Origin: Kalaharituber pfeilii
Taxonomy: Eukaryota > Ascomycota > Pezizomycetes > Pezizales > Pezizaceae
Direction of reading: 5' to 3'
Length of the DNA stretch: 64,000 bases
NCBI GenBank assembly: GCA_015179045.1
Contig: WHUZ01000005.1
Location: forward strand, 1,178,001-1,242,000
Part shown: positions 11,954 to 24,408 of the stretch, in pieces
Position numbering within the stretch: position 1 is the stretch's first letter
Layout: each line of letters begins with the position of its first letter
Notes under the pieces: model-generated
Told to the model about the DNA's origin: nothing
Database searches by the model: none
Seen by the model: the letters and a program-made list of their open reading frames with translations, nothing else
Translations under genes and position numbers: made by a program

Positions 11954-12589
11954 CTTCCCCTAGTATCTACAATGCTTGAACTAAGTAAACTGCTTTCATT
12001 GTTGTTGCTACTTTTGTAGACCAAATAGTATTAAAGAGGCAAATAATAAAGCAACTTGAAGTTCCTCAACAAGATCCATAGAAAGTAGTGTATAATAGAG
12101 AAAACATAGTTCAATTTATGTAAATCCATATGCAATAATTTTTGGTGTTGTGATTTGACATGTTTTTTTCTCATTGTCTAACGTATTTTTTACTAGTGCG
12201 AGCGTGTTCTGGAGAATCTAGGAATGTGGCGGGGGAAGGGGGGGTGCGTCGATGTGAGAATGGGAATCTGGGGCGACGGGATGTCATAGATCGGTCTCAA
12301 TTTCAAAGTCTCATATACATGACATCAAACGGTTAAGTATATACAAGCCTTTTCTGCGTAGACTCATAATTACATTTGTTGAGGCTACGATGATACTCTC
12401 TAGTCTCGCGTCACTGTCCCGAGCTGCCAGACAATTACTCTTTCTCACATTTCCTGCAGGCAGACTAACGTTGCTCATATCTAACCAGGAACATCCAAGA
12501 ACTCGCAGTGCATTTGCTTAATTCGACAGACGGGATCTTTCGTATGGCTTTAACCGACACTATGTAACACTTCATTTTGCTTACTAATA

Positions 12590-12620
<31 letters not shown>

Positions 12621-13371
12621 GTCCCCTCACCCGGCCCCCCTACCACACGGAATACCACTCCTATGCTATACGGAATACTGGGTCTCTTGCTTTTCGCTTC
12701 CTCCCGCCTTTACATCACAGAATAGTGCGCCTTTCGCTCTTCGCTTCTTCGCCCTCTGCTGTACGGAATACTGTGCTTTGCTCCGTCTTCTACCATACAG
12801 TAGTACCATACATTCTCTCTCAAGTATACAGCATATTCTGTGTGATACCTCTCAGAATGAAGACTTATGAAGCACGGTACCTGCTGCTTTGCATTCTGTA
12901 AGTACTGCTTCTATCTTTCACTACTATGAGCACTGTATGTGATTTCGTAATGCATACTCTAATGGATATACTTATGAAACTAAACAGTTTCAGGAATATG
13001 GATACAAAAATCATCGGCAAGTGGTGGATAAAAGCGAGTGGTAATTACATGTACCTTAGACTTTACTCTTTAAGTAATTTTTTCTTGCTTACTAATCTAT
13101 AGTTTTACCTAATTTGTATTAGTAGTATGTAACTTGGTTAGGGTTTCCCCACCAAAATTTACCTCTCTTTAACTTAGGATAACTTTCTTACAAAAATTCA
13201 TAAAATTAGAAGTATGACATAAATTGATTCTTTACTCAATTCTCTTTATATCTATGAGCAGTTTTGAACTTTCTCAATTTTTGTTACATCGGTGATCGGT
13301 GTTGAAGTTTAGGATCAAAATGTGCCGGCTAAAGGTGTCCTCAACCATAGGTACATGACGTTTTCTAGCAG
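11954..13371. other. Intergenic spacer with poly(T) and degenerate tandem units
   Basis: No supported gene. A poly(T) run of about 27 at 12594-12620 is followed by a degenerate CT-rich repeat at about 12650-12800 in which CTATACGGAATACT / CTGTACGGAATACTGT recurs at irregular intervals. Confidence 0.5.
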
Positions 13372-13373
13372 TA

Positions 13374-13483
13374 CTCGCTGGTTCGGAAAGTATTGGAACG
13401 CTGCATAAATCGTATGGGCTATTCGCCTTTTGGAATAGTGCAAATATGTTATGCAGCGTTCCAATACTTTCCGAACCAGCGAG
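13374..13483. mobile_element. Perfect-hairpin mini-element, 35-bp TIRs, TA-flanked
   Basis: Two perfectly complementary 35-bp arms (13374-13408 and 13449-13483; start CTCGCTGGTTCGGAAAGTAT) enclose a 40-nt loop. TA lies at both outer borders (13372-13373 and 13484-13485). The TA flanks and compact size fit a very small Tc1/mariner-type MITE. The perfect arms point to a recent insertion or to gene conversion between arms. The transcript of this site would fold into a long hairpin. Confidence 0.8.
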
Positions 13484-13485
13484 TA

Positions 13486-16297
13486 ACTTGGCCTGAGCTT
13501 TCTAGCCATGAATACTTGCTCATTTAGGCGCATAATATGCATTGCAGTGTAGGTACAAGCACTTAGAGTACGGTACAGATTATTTGTGTACGCGTAATCT
13601 AGCTACTTAGGCCTAGAATGCTTTCGGCAGTGCTTCTTCCTGTCTCACAGGCGGAATACGTGCACGTATACGGCATTTTCTTTCAAACAAGCTTAAAAGA
13701 AATTGTACTTGTATTTTTTGTAACTGAGCAGCACAAAGTTGTGGGTCCGAGCAGCCGGTTCGGAAGGCACTGTCAACCCCTTCGGGATGGCGATGGGGCA
13801 CTGATGCTTGCGCAGCGATCGGTGCCAACAGCAGGAAAGATAAATATGTATATTTCAGGTAGAGTAGAATACTGATGCTTATCTTAACATGGTGCTTGTC
13901 TTGCGATTTGATTCTCAGAGCAGCCACTGGGCCATGTTGGTCCATGATTTTCGCTCAAGACATCTTGGAACTACGTTCACAACGTTCAGTGCCCTAACCG
14001 CCAGTTACCCTCATGCTACCAACACCTCCCCGAATAGTGTGACATCATCCCCTCGCACGATTAGGAGTCTGCCCCTTCCCCGCCCAGCTTACGCTGCGCC
14101 ATTTCTATATAGCACCAGTCTCTCAGAGACAACTGGGGGCATTGCTGAACTACTGCGTCTTCACGGTCTCTTTCGTGGTTAATATACTTTGGTGTCAGCT
14201 TCTCCAGAGGGAAATGTTAATTCATACTTCCAACAAGTTATTTGTTTTACTAGCAGTTGTCCGCATTCTTAACGACAGTTTGGTTGGGTTCGAACTTAAC
14301 GTAGAGTGCGCGTGTAGTGGGCATGTAGGCAATGTAGTGCGTAGTGCTTTGTACAGAGAAAAGAAATTATGAATCGTGGTGCTACTGAGTAGCCCAGACC
14401 AGTGGTGACTCAATCACTGTTACGAGTGGCCTGGCACACATATATATGTTCGTGGGACATGACCGTCATGCCTGTGGCCGGCATTGAGTGATGAGTGAAA
14501 CTACTTTTTACCAGTTAGTGATACCTAGCACAAGCTACTTTCTTGCAATCGCGCAGGGTAAACTTTGCTATGCAATTCAAAGTAGATGCAACAGCAACTT
14601 ATTTCCAGCACAACTAATCACTCTGAAATGAAAGTGATAAAACTTAAATGTAGAGAGTACAATAAAAAGGCAAAGTAATAAAAAGGATTAGAACTTATTG
14701 TTTCCTTCTCATTATATTTGGTAACACTTGTACTGTTGTACTGCTTGTTCTTTGTTACTGTCAGGGCTATGCTGAGGGCTGCATAGCTGCATAGCTGCGT
14801 AGCTGCATCAGAGCTGCATGGAATGGTGGATGAGGATTGCATGGAATAATGGATGCATGCATAGCGCATGGCAGTGGCATCGGCAGAAGCTTCTCGCGTA
14901 CGCAGAGCTACAGTATTTAAGAACTTAGCTTTTGACTCGAGACTAGACATCATCATCAGAATATACTCTTTTCATAGGCTTTGTCCTTCATCATCGGCTT
15001 TGTCCAATACAGTTACCTCCTATTCAGTAATTATTATATTCATACTTTACTTGTTCGCCATGTGCCCCATGGCGACATACTCTTGCCCAAGAATTGAAGA
15101 AGTATGTTCAATTCCTATCAACAAACTACTACTCAGTATGCTAATGGCTATCTTTGCCTTAGGTGCTATCGACATCCTGGGAGTGCTAATATAGCTATAT
15201 GCATATAATATATCAGTCAATTGGCGATAGTTGTAAATATGGCTATTAATAATTTCATGGCGAAATCTCTCGTGGCATCAATAAAGCGAGCCACTTGTTT
15301 CTTGCCTTCAACTCGCGCGCGGAGTCTGAACATAGCTCCGGCCAATTGAGGAGAATTAAAACCGGTTGAGCCAGTAATCTCATGTCCGGTGGGCGTTGCC
15401 GACGAACTATTACCCTGACTCTTGAAGGAAAACGAACTAATCATATGGGAACACACATATTACCATTATGGCCCCAGTCTTTTATCATCGCGGCGGCTAG
15501 GCAGCAGTCACAGTTGAGATATGAGGTAATATTGATGTCGTGCCTCGATATGGCCCGACTTGGCTATATATAAGTCTACCAATGTATATTATGTACTGGA
15601 GGGTGTTGGCACCAATTGGATAATGGAAGAACGAGGAATGGGTATATTTCCAAACAAACAAACTGCAAACAAATAAAAGAAAAAAGAAGATCCCTGAAAA
15701 CCCAATAACGCTAAATGTAAGCTGAAGCAAGAGAAAAGCATTACCAAACGCTGAACTAACAACAAATGAGCTAATCATTCCCTCCTTCTACAGCCCTATC
15801 CTGATACCCACCAGTACTACTCTACTATCCGCTGACCTAGTCTCGTAACCAGCCGCTGATCCGTTATTCGTTAACCGCCATCAACCATGCAGAAATACCA
15901 GAACCAAGAACCAAGCAGGTCCTCCCAAGGCGAAAGACATATATGAATAAACGATGCGGAAAATGGGTAAAAAAGCATGGAGGGGAAAAATACAAAAGCA
16001 AACCCTCCACACCATAGGAAACTAGATAAACAGAACCGTAATGCAGGAATTTACCCAAGGGAAAAGCAAACAAAACAATTAACAAATGATGGAAAGCAGG
16101 CGAAGGTAACCGAAGTCGAATATAAACTACTGCCGACTGAAGAAGCGTTTCCTGCCCAGTTCCCATAAATCAGCATCAAGCAAGGCAGGTTATCTAGGGA
16201 AAGAAAGAAAAGTGCAAGAAAAGAGATAAGAGAAGCAGGTGAGGCGAAGACCCTCCGAAAATGGCCTTATTCCACTCACTAATACACATCTCTACTT
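13486..16297. other. Intergenic spacer with no supported gene
   Basis: A tandem GCTGCATA-type repeat occurs at 14773-14825. A copy of the dispersed motif TAGTCTCGTAACCAG is at 15838-15852. The part nearest 16298 is probably the 3' UTR of the large minus-strand ORF. No ORF has a recognisable domain. Confidence 0.5.
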
Positions 16298-19200
16298 TCA
16301 TGGACGAAATAGCTTGCTAAAGCTCCTCTTTAAAGAAAACATTCCGAACCTCTTCCCACTTCCGCTTGCATTAGCATTTGCCGCAGCCGCAGCCGCAGCC
16401 GCTTTCGCTTCCTTCTCCCGCTGTTTTCTTAACCTTTCCCGATCTCGTTCCCTTTGTTTTTCGCGCCCGTCCCGAATGTACCCTGAGCCCTGACCTCTGT
16501 GGCCTTCGTCAATCGTAACACTTTTCTTGTGCTTAGGCATCTTTCCAGGAGGAGGTGATGTAATGCCTGTAGCAATGGATGGGCCTTCGCCTGTATTGAT
16601 TCCGTATCCATAATGACCATATCCTGGCTCCGTTCGAGGGTCAGGGTAATGAAATCCTACCGTACTACTCGACTTCATTGCATTGGCTTGGTAGGCAGAT
16701 AATTCTACGTGGGACCCCTTAGATTGATGGCGAGTAAGAGAAGCAGAGCCTGATTGGTGCTTTTGATCCCTTTTCAACGCGGCATTTACTGCTGCAAGTT
16801 TCTCGATTTTCCTTGCCTCCCTGCGAAGCTTACGCGCTTCCGCTTCTTCTGGCGTCCTCTTTGACCGTCTAGCAGCCCGGGCGTCGTCTGGTTGCACAAT
16901 TGCTGCGGGCGGCGGTGCCACAGGTGCTTCACCTGCTGGATTTTTCTCTGACCTCCGCTTTCGCCGGACTTCCCTAGTTTCCGTCGTAGCAGGATTCTCA
17001 GACTTCTTTGATCGCCGTGCAGAATATTCGGCATGCTCTTGTGACAACTCAGGTGGGACTACAATTTTTTCCTCATGAGGATGCCTGCGTTCATGAAAGG
17101 GAGCCTGGGAGGGGTTCGGTTGGGCTTGAGACACTGATTGCGCGGAATAGGCTGCCGGAGGGGGTGTTGGAGGCCTGGGCGGTAGCTGTTCTTCTGTGTA
17201 CACTGCTGCGTCATCAGACGGTACTGTGAGGATTCGAGTTACAGGACGCTGCGATGAGTGGGCACTTGAATCCTGTGGAACAAGCGGTACTTCATCACCG
17301 GGCAACTCCGGAAGATCTGGTAGTGGTGCATGGGACTGAACTGGATAATTAGCTGGGGAGAGTGGCAAAGGGACGGATTCAGGAGGCTCAGGGCTCCCTT
17401 CTATGACGGGAGAGAGAATCCTAAAGGGCACCTCAGGCTGGAAAGAGTGGCGTTTGGCCCCCGCAGCGGGATGCGGCGGTGGTGCAGCAGTAATAGCAGA
17501 CGCCTCGGCAGCAGCTTCTTGCTGTAAAGCCTTTTCAAGCTTGCGTGCTTTCCTGGCTGCTCTACGCTGGCTCCTCTCCTCCTCAGTCTCATCCTTCCGG
17601 GGTTTGCTCCGATGTTTGTGTTTCCGCGAATGGCTGCTATTGCCTTTTTCCTCACCATTCCTGTCACTCTTTTTTGGCTTATGCACACCGCTCCTATTGT
17701 GTACCTTTTGGTCCTCCTCTGCGGCGACAATGTCCTGTTGCGGCAATGGCTGTTCAGCCTGCTTGATCCTTGCTTTCTCCTCCTTTCTACGTTTTCGGTG
17801 AGCCTCCTCCTCTGAGGGTGTTCGGACTTCGACCCTCTTTTCCTTTGCTGGTTCAGAGCGCTCACCATCAGAGCGTTTATGGGGACTATGATTCCGATGA
17901 TGCGAGCTCTTTCTATGTTTTCCAATTTCTGTTGGCTTTAAAATGCCACCTTTATGTACCACTGGTGCTGGTGTAATCATAGGAGGAACAGGAGGTTGGG
18001 GGGGAATGTTCTCTTTCCCATTCTTAGGCCTTTCATGCTTGTGTGTTTCACGAGTACTTCCATCTGCCATAACAACTCCCGCAGGAGGCTTGCTTGTATT
18101 TGTATGGTGCCTTTTTTTCCTCTTTTTTTCTGGTTTTTCTCCATCCCGCTTTTCATCCTTGGCAGAATGCTTCTCTCCTCGGGTTTTGTGAGATTCTCTA
18201 CTCTTGCTTTTGTCGTTGCCATTCTGTGGTTCATCATGGCGGCTGTGGCGATGATCTTCTTTCTCTGTACTGGCCTTGCCCTTATCTTTACCTTTGTCCT
18301 TGTGCTTCTCTTTCTCCCTCTCCTTCTCCTTACCCTTACCCTTCTCCCTTTCCTTCTCCTTCTCCTTGCTCTTCTCCTTCTCCTTCTCCTTCACCTTCTC
18401 CTTGCTCTTCTCCTTCTCCTTCTCCTTCCCCTTGCTCTTCTCCTTCACCTTCTCCTTTCCCTTCCCTTTATCCTTCTCCTTCTCTTTCTTCTTCTCCTTA
18501 CTCTTCTCGCTGTTCTCCTTAACCTGCTCCTTTTTTTCTTCTCCAGAAGGAGAACTTTCACTCTTAGCAGTTTTCCTGGAACTCTTTGTTTTTTTAATTC
18601 TTTTTATTTTGGTTTCACTCTCAACAGTCCCAAATGCATTCCCTGACTCGCTGATATTTGCCGTTACCTCAGCCGTACTAGTAGAAGGTCCTACAGCCTT
18701 GCTTTCCAAAGGCTCGAATATCTTGACCTGCGGAATTACTGGTGTTGGCAGCTTTTGAGACAAAGGTCGAGCATTTGACGGTCCTACAACAGGCTCTGTC
18801 AGTATAGAGGTCTGCTCTTGCGGATATTCTGGCTCCAAAAAACTGAGAGCAGGCCCAGGTGAGAGATTCATTGTTCGGTAATCTTTATCCGATAGAACTG
18901 GAGACTGCGAGGGCAATGGAGGTGCAGCTACGGGGAAAGCTTCTTCCTCCTCTTTTTGCCTTGCAGCCTCTGCCGCCGCCTCTACTGCCATACATTCTTC
19001 TGCAGATGGGAGGTTCAATTCAACTGTTCCCCCAAGAAAGTCCTTATTCTCCACCATACTGGATGATATACCTGTGGCCATCCCTTTCCCAGCCTTAGGT
19101 TGTGATTGTGGTACTATTGGTGCCTGAACCAGCGAATTTCTAGGCTGCAGGTGCACTGCTGACCCTCCATGCGCTGGAAAAACCGACGCTCTCCGATCAA

Positions 19201-19486
19201 GGACAGGAGCTGCTAGTTCTGTTACTGGGGGTGATATGTCTGAACTTCCACTACCTGTGCCATATGTTATCGGGTATTGCGCGGTAAGTTCTATCTCGGT
19301 AGTAGCCCCAGATAGCGGGTTTGTCAGATTGGACTTCGCTTGCCGCCGCCGCTCCCGTTCTTTCTCCCGCGCCCAAAGCAGCTGATCCCTTTGCCTGTCA
19401 ACATCAATGTGAACGTGCAAGCTCGATAGATCATCTTCCTGGGGGCGCGTAGGTCGTAAAAATACACGAAAGATATTGGCGAACAT
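16298..19486 (-). CDS. Large charged, disordered protein with KEKE tract (hypothetical)
   Basis: An uninterrupted 1062-codon frame from ATG at 19486 with no need for introns. I do not recognise the family. The N-terminus (MFANIFRVFLRPTRP) and the C-terminus (KRFGMFSLKRSFSKLFRP) are short hydrophobic/basic segments; the middle looks disordered. Residues about 285-500 are an extreme Lys/Glu tract (repeats of KEKEKEKSKEK, GKGKEKEREK), then Lys/His/Arg-rich blocks (HRKSSHHRNHSPHKRS) and Pro-rich segments (PPRPPTPPPAAYS). An Ala run (residues about 1035-1045) precedes the end. The long ORFs on the opposite strand are shadows of the KEKE codons. Terminal basic-amphipathic segments could bind membrane, but that is inference. 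An upstream 5' exon is possible and not visible. Confidence 0.8.
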   Translation of the reverse strand: MFANIFRVFLRPTRPQEDDLSSLHVHIDVDRQRDQLLWAREKERERRRQAKSNLTNPLSGATTEIELTAQYPITYGTGSGSSDISPPVTELAAPVLDRRASVFPAHGGSAVHLQPRNSLVQAPIVPQSQPKAGKGMATGISSSMVENKDFLGGTVELNLPSAEECMAVEAAAEAARQKEEEEAFPVAAPPLPSQSPVLSDKDYRTMNLSPGPALSFLEPEYPQEQTSILTEPVVGPSNARPLSQKLPTPVIPQVKIFEPLESKAVGPSTSTAEVTANISESGNAFGTVESETKIKRIKKTKSSRKTAKSESSPSGEEKKEQVKENSEKSKEKKKEKEKDKGKGKEKVKEKSKGKEKEKEKSKEKVKEKEKEKSKEKEKEREKGKGKEKEREKEKHKDKGKDKGKASTEKEDHRHSRHDEPQNGNDKSKSRESHKTRGEKHSAKDEKRDGEKPEKKRKKRHHTNTSKPPAGVVMADGSTRETHKHERPKNGKENIPPQPPVPPMITPAPVVHKGGILKPTEIGKHRKSSHHRNHSPHKRSDGERSEPAKEKRVEVRTPSEEEAHRKRRKEEKARIKQAEQPLPQQDIVAAEEDQKVHNRSGVHKPKKSDRNGEEKGNSSHSRKHKHRSKPRKDETEEERSQRRAARKARKLEKALQQEAAAEASAITAAPPPHPAAGAKRHSFQPEVPFRILSPVIEGSPEPPESVPLPLSPANYPVQSHAPLPDLPELPGDEVPLVPQDSSAHSSQRPVTRILTVPSDDAAVYTEEQLPPRPPTPPPAAYSAQSVSQAQPNPSQAPFHERRHPHEEKIVVPPELSQEHAEYSARRSKKSENPATTETREVRRKRRSEKNPAGEAPVAPPPAAIVQPDDARAARRSKRTPEEAEARKLRREARKIEKLAAVNAALKRDQKHQSGSASLTRHQSKGSHVELSAYQANAMKSSSTVGFHYPDPRTEPGYGHYGYGINTGEGPSIATGITSPPPGKMPKHKKSVTIDEGHRGQGSGYIRDGREKQRERDRERLRKQREKEAKAAAAAAAANANASGSGKRFGMFSLKRSFSKLFRP
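18290..18530 (-). repeat. Purine-rich coding microsatellite (Lys/Glu codons)
   Basis: On the coding strand this is a near-continuous AAGGAG/GAGAAG array encoding the KEKE tract of the large ORF; the plus strand reads CTTCTCCTT. Slippage would usually change length by multiples of six bases and leave the frame open. Confidence 0.85.
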
Positions 19487-22400
19487 AAGAAGAGAAAGTC
19501 GCGGGGCTGCGGCTGATGATGCTGATGATGCTGATGAAGAAGGATGTAAATTTACCGGGACGGGTTCTTGGATATCCAGACAGATGTGCGAGATTGCAGC
19601 CTCTTCTGGTACACGTGTTAATGGTTCGTCAAAATGTGCTTTTTCGTTGTTAACGTAGATTGTGCATCAGTGTCATCTTGAATCTAGAAGGTTGCTGGCG
19701 CGCTGGTATTGGTTACCCCACATCCACCTATGTCACCCCTCGACGAGATCGGCTGAGAAAGGCTTCTGCAGTTCCTGCTGCAGGTACCAGAATCTCGATT
19801 GCGTTGACTTATTTTCTCAGCGTGCTTGGTGAAACGACTACGGCTGAGGGGCGCTTTCAGCTGGATCTGGGGGGGAGAGTTGAGTGGCTGGTTAGCGTAG
19901 GGTAGTAGGGGTGAGGGGTGATTGTTTTGGTTTTTCTGAGTTTATGTATCGATAATAATATTCGAGCAGGCGTGAAGTGAGTAGAGTACTTACAGGCAAC
20001 CTGACGGCAGTTTGCAGCGGCGGCAGCAACCAGCCTCCCCTCTTCTCGGGCTGCTGTGTAGAGATTATGCGGGTACCTTGCCAAATCCAATTGATCCACT
20101 GCCCTTGCCTATCAGCTGCCTTTCTCACAAATCGTATCGCAAATGCAGCGTCGGAGTGGTTGCCAAGGCGACCATAAATAGAGTGGTGGGTGGTGGGGCG
20201 GGGGGGAGCACTAACCTAGATTTATGGGCTGCAGAGCAGCGCTGGCCGCATCGATTCATATTATTGTTTACTCTCCTTGGGCTTCCGCAGAACTGGCCCC
20301 TCAAAAGCCCACGTGCAGCTGCAAGCAGGTTGCTGAGTTGTGTCATCTGATTTGGTGCGTCGTCGCTAGGTGCTTGTATGTATACACAGAGTTGTTGTAA
20401 TGCTAGTGCATCTTCCTTCTTGGGCCTTTTCAGCCGCGGGTCCAAAGAGCTTATGTCGCTAGCCTCTATATATAAGTAAGTATATGTGAGAGCGGGGACA
20501 TTGACGATATAAACGTTGCAGAGCCTTAGATATTTGTCTTATTCTTGCGATCCTGCTACAGGGCTTAGCATGGTATTGACAATTATAAGATAGACCCCTG
20601 ACTTCATTGCTTCCGATAGACAACGAGGGCAAATTAGAACGCTTATCCGCTATGATTCTAGAACTCAGTTGGGGTACCAAAGAATCGATATCTAGATCTG
20701 AAAAGGGTGCGTACTCTGCCTGTTGGATTGCATTAAGCCACGTCAGTACCGCCAGTCACCGCAGCAAATATATGGTGCTCCAGTATAACTGCGTCCATTT
20801 GCAGTACACATGTCATGGCAGCTTAATACTTTATGGTCCAGGGTTGACCATGGTTCCTCATAGGCTTGCACGATTGCCTCTGCCTAAGTTGAAGCAAGAT
20901 TATTCGTGCAGCATGCATACCTAGTAGGTTAGGTACCATTACTAGAGTACAAGCCCCATTGCGTTTGCAATGTGCATATGCGTTCCCGTATTGCTGTTAT
21001 TGCAGGATCAACAATTCGGCATCTTCCAATCTGATTCAAGGCATCGGATTTCCATGGACTATGTGAAACCGCATTAAGAGGCGCATCCATTTCAGAAATG
21101 AGGGTTATCCTAATTGACTGCCGCGCATTTAAATACTTTAAAGTCCTAATGGTAGTTTTTGGAACTCCATTTCTTTTTTTGGGAGATGAACTGTCACTTC
21201 TCGAGTGTATATTTCGCCAGCGCATTGAACACGATAAAGTGCTATTTGATTCTGCTAGCCCAGAGACTTAATAACTCATAGATAATTTTGTATGGTATGG
21301 ATAACAGACAGGTGTCGAGGTCGGCAGGTGAATGCTGATTGCATCGAAACGTACGTAGCCTTGAGGACAGAACAATTGACTGTGAACGTCACATCAAATT
21401 CATTTGATTGCGATACCGGCCCATCTGGTAAACGAATTGCATTCTGACTAGATGAGTTGAATACGTTAACAGCAGTTTACCTGCGATGACCAAAAAAGAA
21501 CTTACGGACAGCGCTTGATAAGATGTTGATTTTAGAAGCCATCTTTTCTAAACATCTTCATCAATTCCCTATCATTTCAAAGCTAGAATTAACATAAATT
21601 GTCGATGATCCAGTCCTTTCAAGCCATCTAGGAATGTTCCACGAGTAGATGCATTGAGGTTGATGATGTGTCTTCAGGACTTATACATATAATGCTAACG
21701 AGTGTCAGGTGCAGCACTAGTAGGACCGTTTGAAGATACCCAGACTTAGTCGCGTCAAGTGGCGTTAAGTTGCAAGTAGTACCCCCAAGCGTAATAGACG
21801 CACTTGAGCGAGCAATTATCCACAGGCCGTAGCTGCCTTACTATACCATAACTCTATCTAATCATGGCCTTTTGAAGATACAGTAATGCTTTCAGTACCA
21901 ACCATGGTATCATTCAAACGGTACCAAGAGATCCGCATTTGTCATGACATGTTACTAGTTGGTGCCCAGCAATATTGTTTACAGGGTTGTTGTGAATTGT
22001 GGAAGAATCTGGGCACGAGAACAAGGCCCCGGATAAGGTGCTCAGTTATCGATTAGGCAGCCTTATTCAGTATCGAGCCATATAAGTCAAGGCACATGTC
22101 GGAATGTCTTTTGGGATCCTAGGATATAGGTATGTAGCTATGGGTAGTCGCAGGCTTAAGAGCTGGGTAACCTTAGCGCATAGATTCAAGGAGGGTTCGT
22201 GGTCGCATTCTTTCCAGGCTCGAAATTCGTTGATTCGTCATAATTTGTATATGAATCTGTGCACTTTTGTGTAGATGCAGGTGTTGATGTTTGATTCCGA
22301 TACTTAGTCTCATGCCTAGTCCCGTGACCAGTCTTGCCAATGGATACTAGGACATCGAGTGTGACCAACTGCTGATATTTCTCTGACCCCCGGGTTGATT

Positions 22401-24408
22401 GAATGTGATTTAACAGCTGAGACAAAGTATATTCGACTTGCCCTTAAAAGTTCGCCTTCAAAAGTGCCTGCGTGCACCGACTATCAACTGTTCAGTATAG
22501 AGCTACTTAGTTCTAACTTGAACCATGAATTTGTTTGATGTAACTTTGGCTAGGGTATTGGCCCAATGGGTCAGCGAATTGTCGTGGCATGAAGCTTTGG
22601 GTTTTGAGTCATTATGTAAGCAATATCACGCGTGTATCTCAATTAGGCAACTCATGACTTGTCCTCTCTGCACACATACTTGTTCTACTGAGCGCGGGAA
22701 AGGTGACACAACTCGTACTAAACTGCTATGCTGCTAGCGAGTATGCATGAGTTGCGGCCAGAATAAGTTCGTAAGTGCTTTTTTTGACATGCACGCCCCA
22801 CTTACTCGATTCAAATACAGACGCCATCGTCTCTCTGCATAATGATAAGTACTTGACCTTCATACAGCTCTGCCTGTGCTATAACCTGCACATTTAAAGT
22901 GATGAGTGCAGTCCAGATCTGCCTGTCTGGGACCTGCATGGGCCAGTTTCTTACTCCAACTGTACTGGCCACATTGTGCTTATCAGCACGAAGGCTGAAA
23001 TGGATCGTGCATTGTCAGCTGCAAGCCGAGGAGGGATTGGTGCAACTGATTGATTGTTGGACGCAACTTTTGATTACTGGCTTTTTAGTCTTTTACCGGA
23101 ATGACGTTGATTGACCGAACTACTGGGCCCCCGGCCAGCAACCATACTATGCATGCCATCAGCACAATTTGCGTCTTGCCCGGCCTCAAGCAGCAAAGCT
23201 ATTGAACATGCATGGTATACACGAAATTACCTCGAATGTTTGAGCTCCTTCAAAAGCTCGTTATATTAACTCGGTATGTAGACCGTTCAATCAGGCAGCG
23301 GGTCGGATATCCAGGACGCTATATGGAGTCGGTAGCAAGGATACCATGTGCTTCTGTAGAAGCTACTAACGCTTTTTGTGCCTATATATGTACACATGCG
23401 CATTCTTAGGCTGGATATATACTGGGCACCATTACATGCTAGTACCGCTTGATACCGTCATAACAATCATTACTGGAGCTTCAGTTACAAAATACCCGCT
23501 GCAGGGTAGTCTGCTGGGCACGAGACTAGCTGCAGGGTGCGCTTGTCGTTCCAATGAATCTCGCAGAAAACTCGGCTGCATTCTGCCGTCGGCTGGCAGC
23601 TTCGGTCTCTTAAGTTACAAACGGGCCGTGCCGGTGATATATGTTCAAATCAATTCTATAATGTGTCAGCTCGGTCGACCAGTACTCCCTCGGGTCAACT
23701 CCAATCCTATGCAACGCTCACTGAATAAGGCTGCCGGCTTATCATTGCGGTGAAGCACTTCCAGCGCTCACTCTCCAAAGCAGAGCCCGGTACAAGACCG
23801 CAATGCATCGGAATTTGAGACATACATCTACTCCACAGTATCTAGATAACTCATATCCCACCGGCGATGCGAGATTCGGTCATATTCTTGCTCATTAGCC
23901 ACACATGTAACAACATCACTTACTGCATGTCTTTGGTCGTGATCGCGACATGTCAGCCCAGTTACCCTGTACGTGTCAACTCGCATGCATGCGGGGCTCC
24001 CGATCATCTTTGCGGTATGCTACATATGGTGCTCAACCCTGTCTGCGCAACTTAGCTGAGCTGGGCATGCCGATCACTTTGAAGCCAGACCGAGACAGCT
24101 TATCCAATTAGCTCTGTATAGCACTTCCTAATTAGAAATTAACTTGATGTATCCTCTTCAGTGCATTCTTATGTGGGCAGATTTAGATACTGTTTGGAGA
24201 ATAGATATGGAGTGTTGCGGCTCCCGCCGCTCTTGAAGAATGCCAGTATTAATTGGGAGTTTCTTCGCGACTTGGAAACGGAAGACAGCAAGCATAAATT
24301 ACTCACATAATAGGAATCTCATGCTTTTTGAAGGTGGGTAGATTTATATTTATATTAAGGTTGATAATATCCGCCATGACAACAAAAAATAGTCACCATT
24401 CCTCAAAC
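19487..24408. other. 4.9-kb intergenic spacer, no supported gene
   Basis: The first kilobase is mixed-composition sequence upstream of the minus-strand ORF and probably contains its promoter. The rest has no recognisable gene, TIR pair or long repeat that I could find. ORFs on both strands stay under about 125 codons and have no familiar content. A diverged motif TAGTCCCGTGACCAG occurs near 22317. Confidence 0.5.

Noticed and set aside
17954..18646. 230-codon plus-strand ORF rich in Leu
   Set aside because: Shadow of the Lys/Glu codons of the minus-strand protein; low complexity and no start context.
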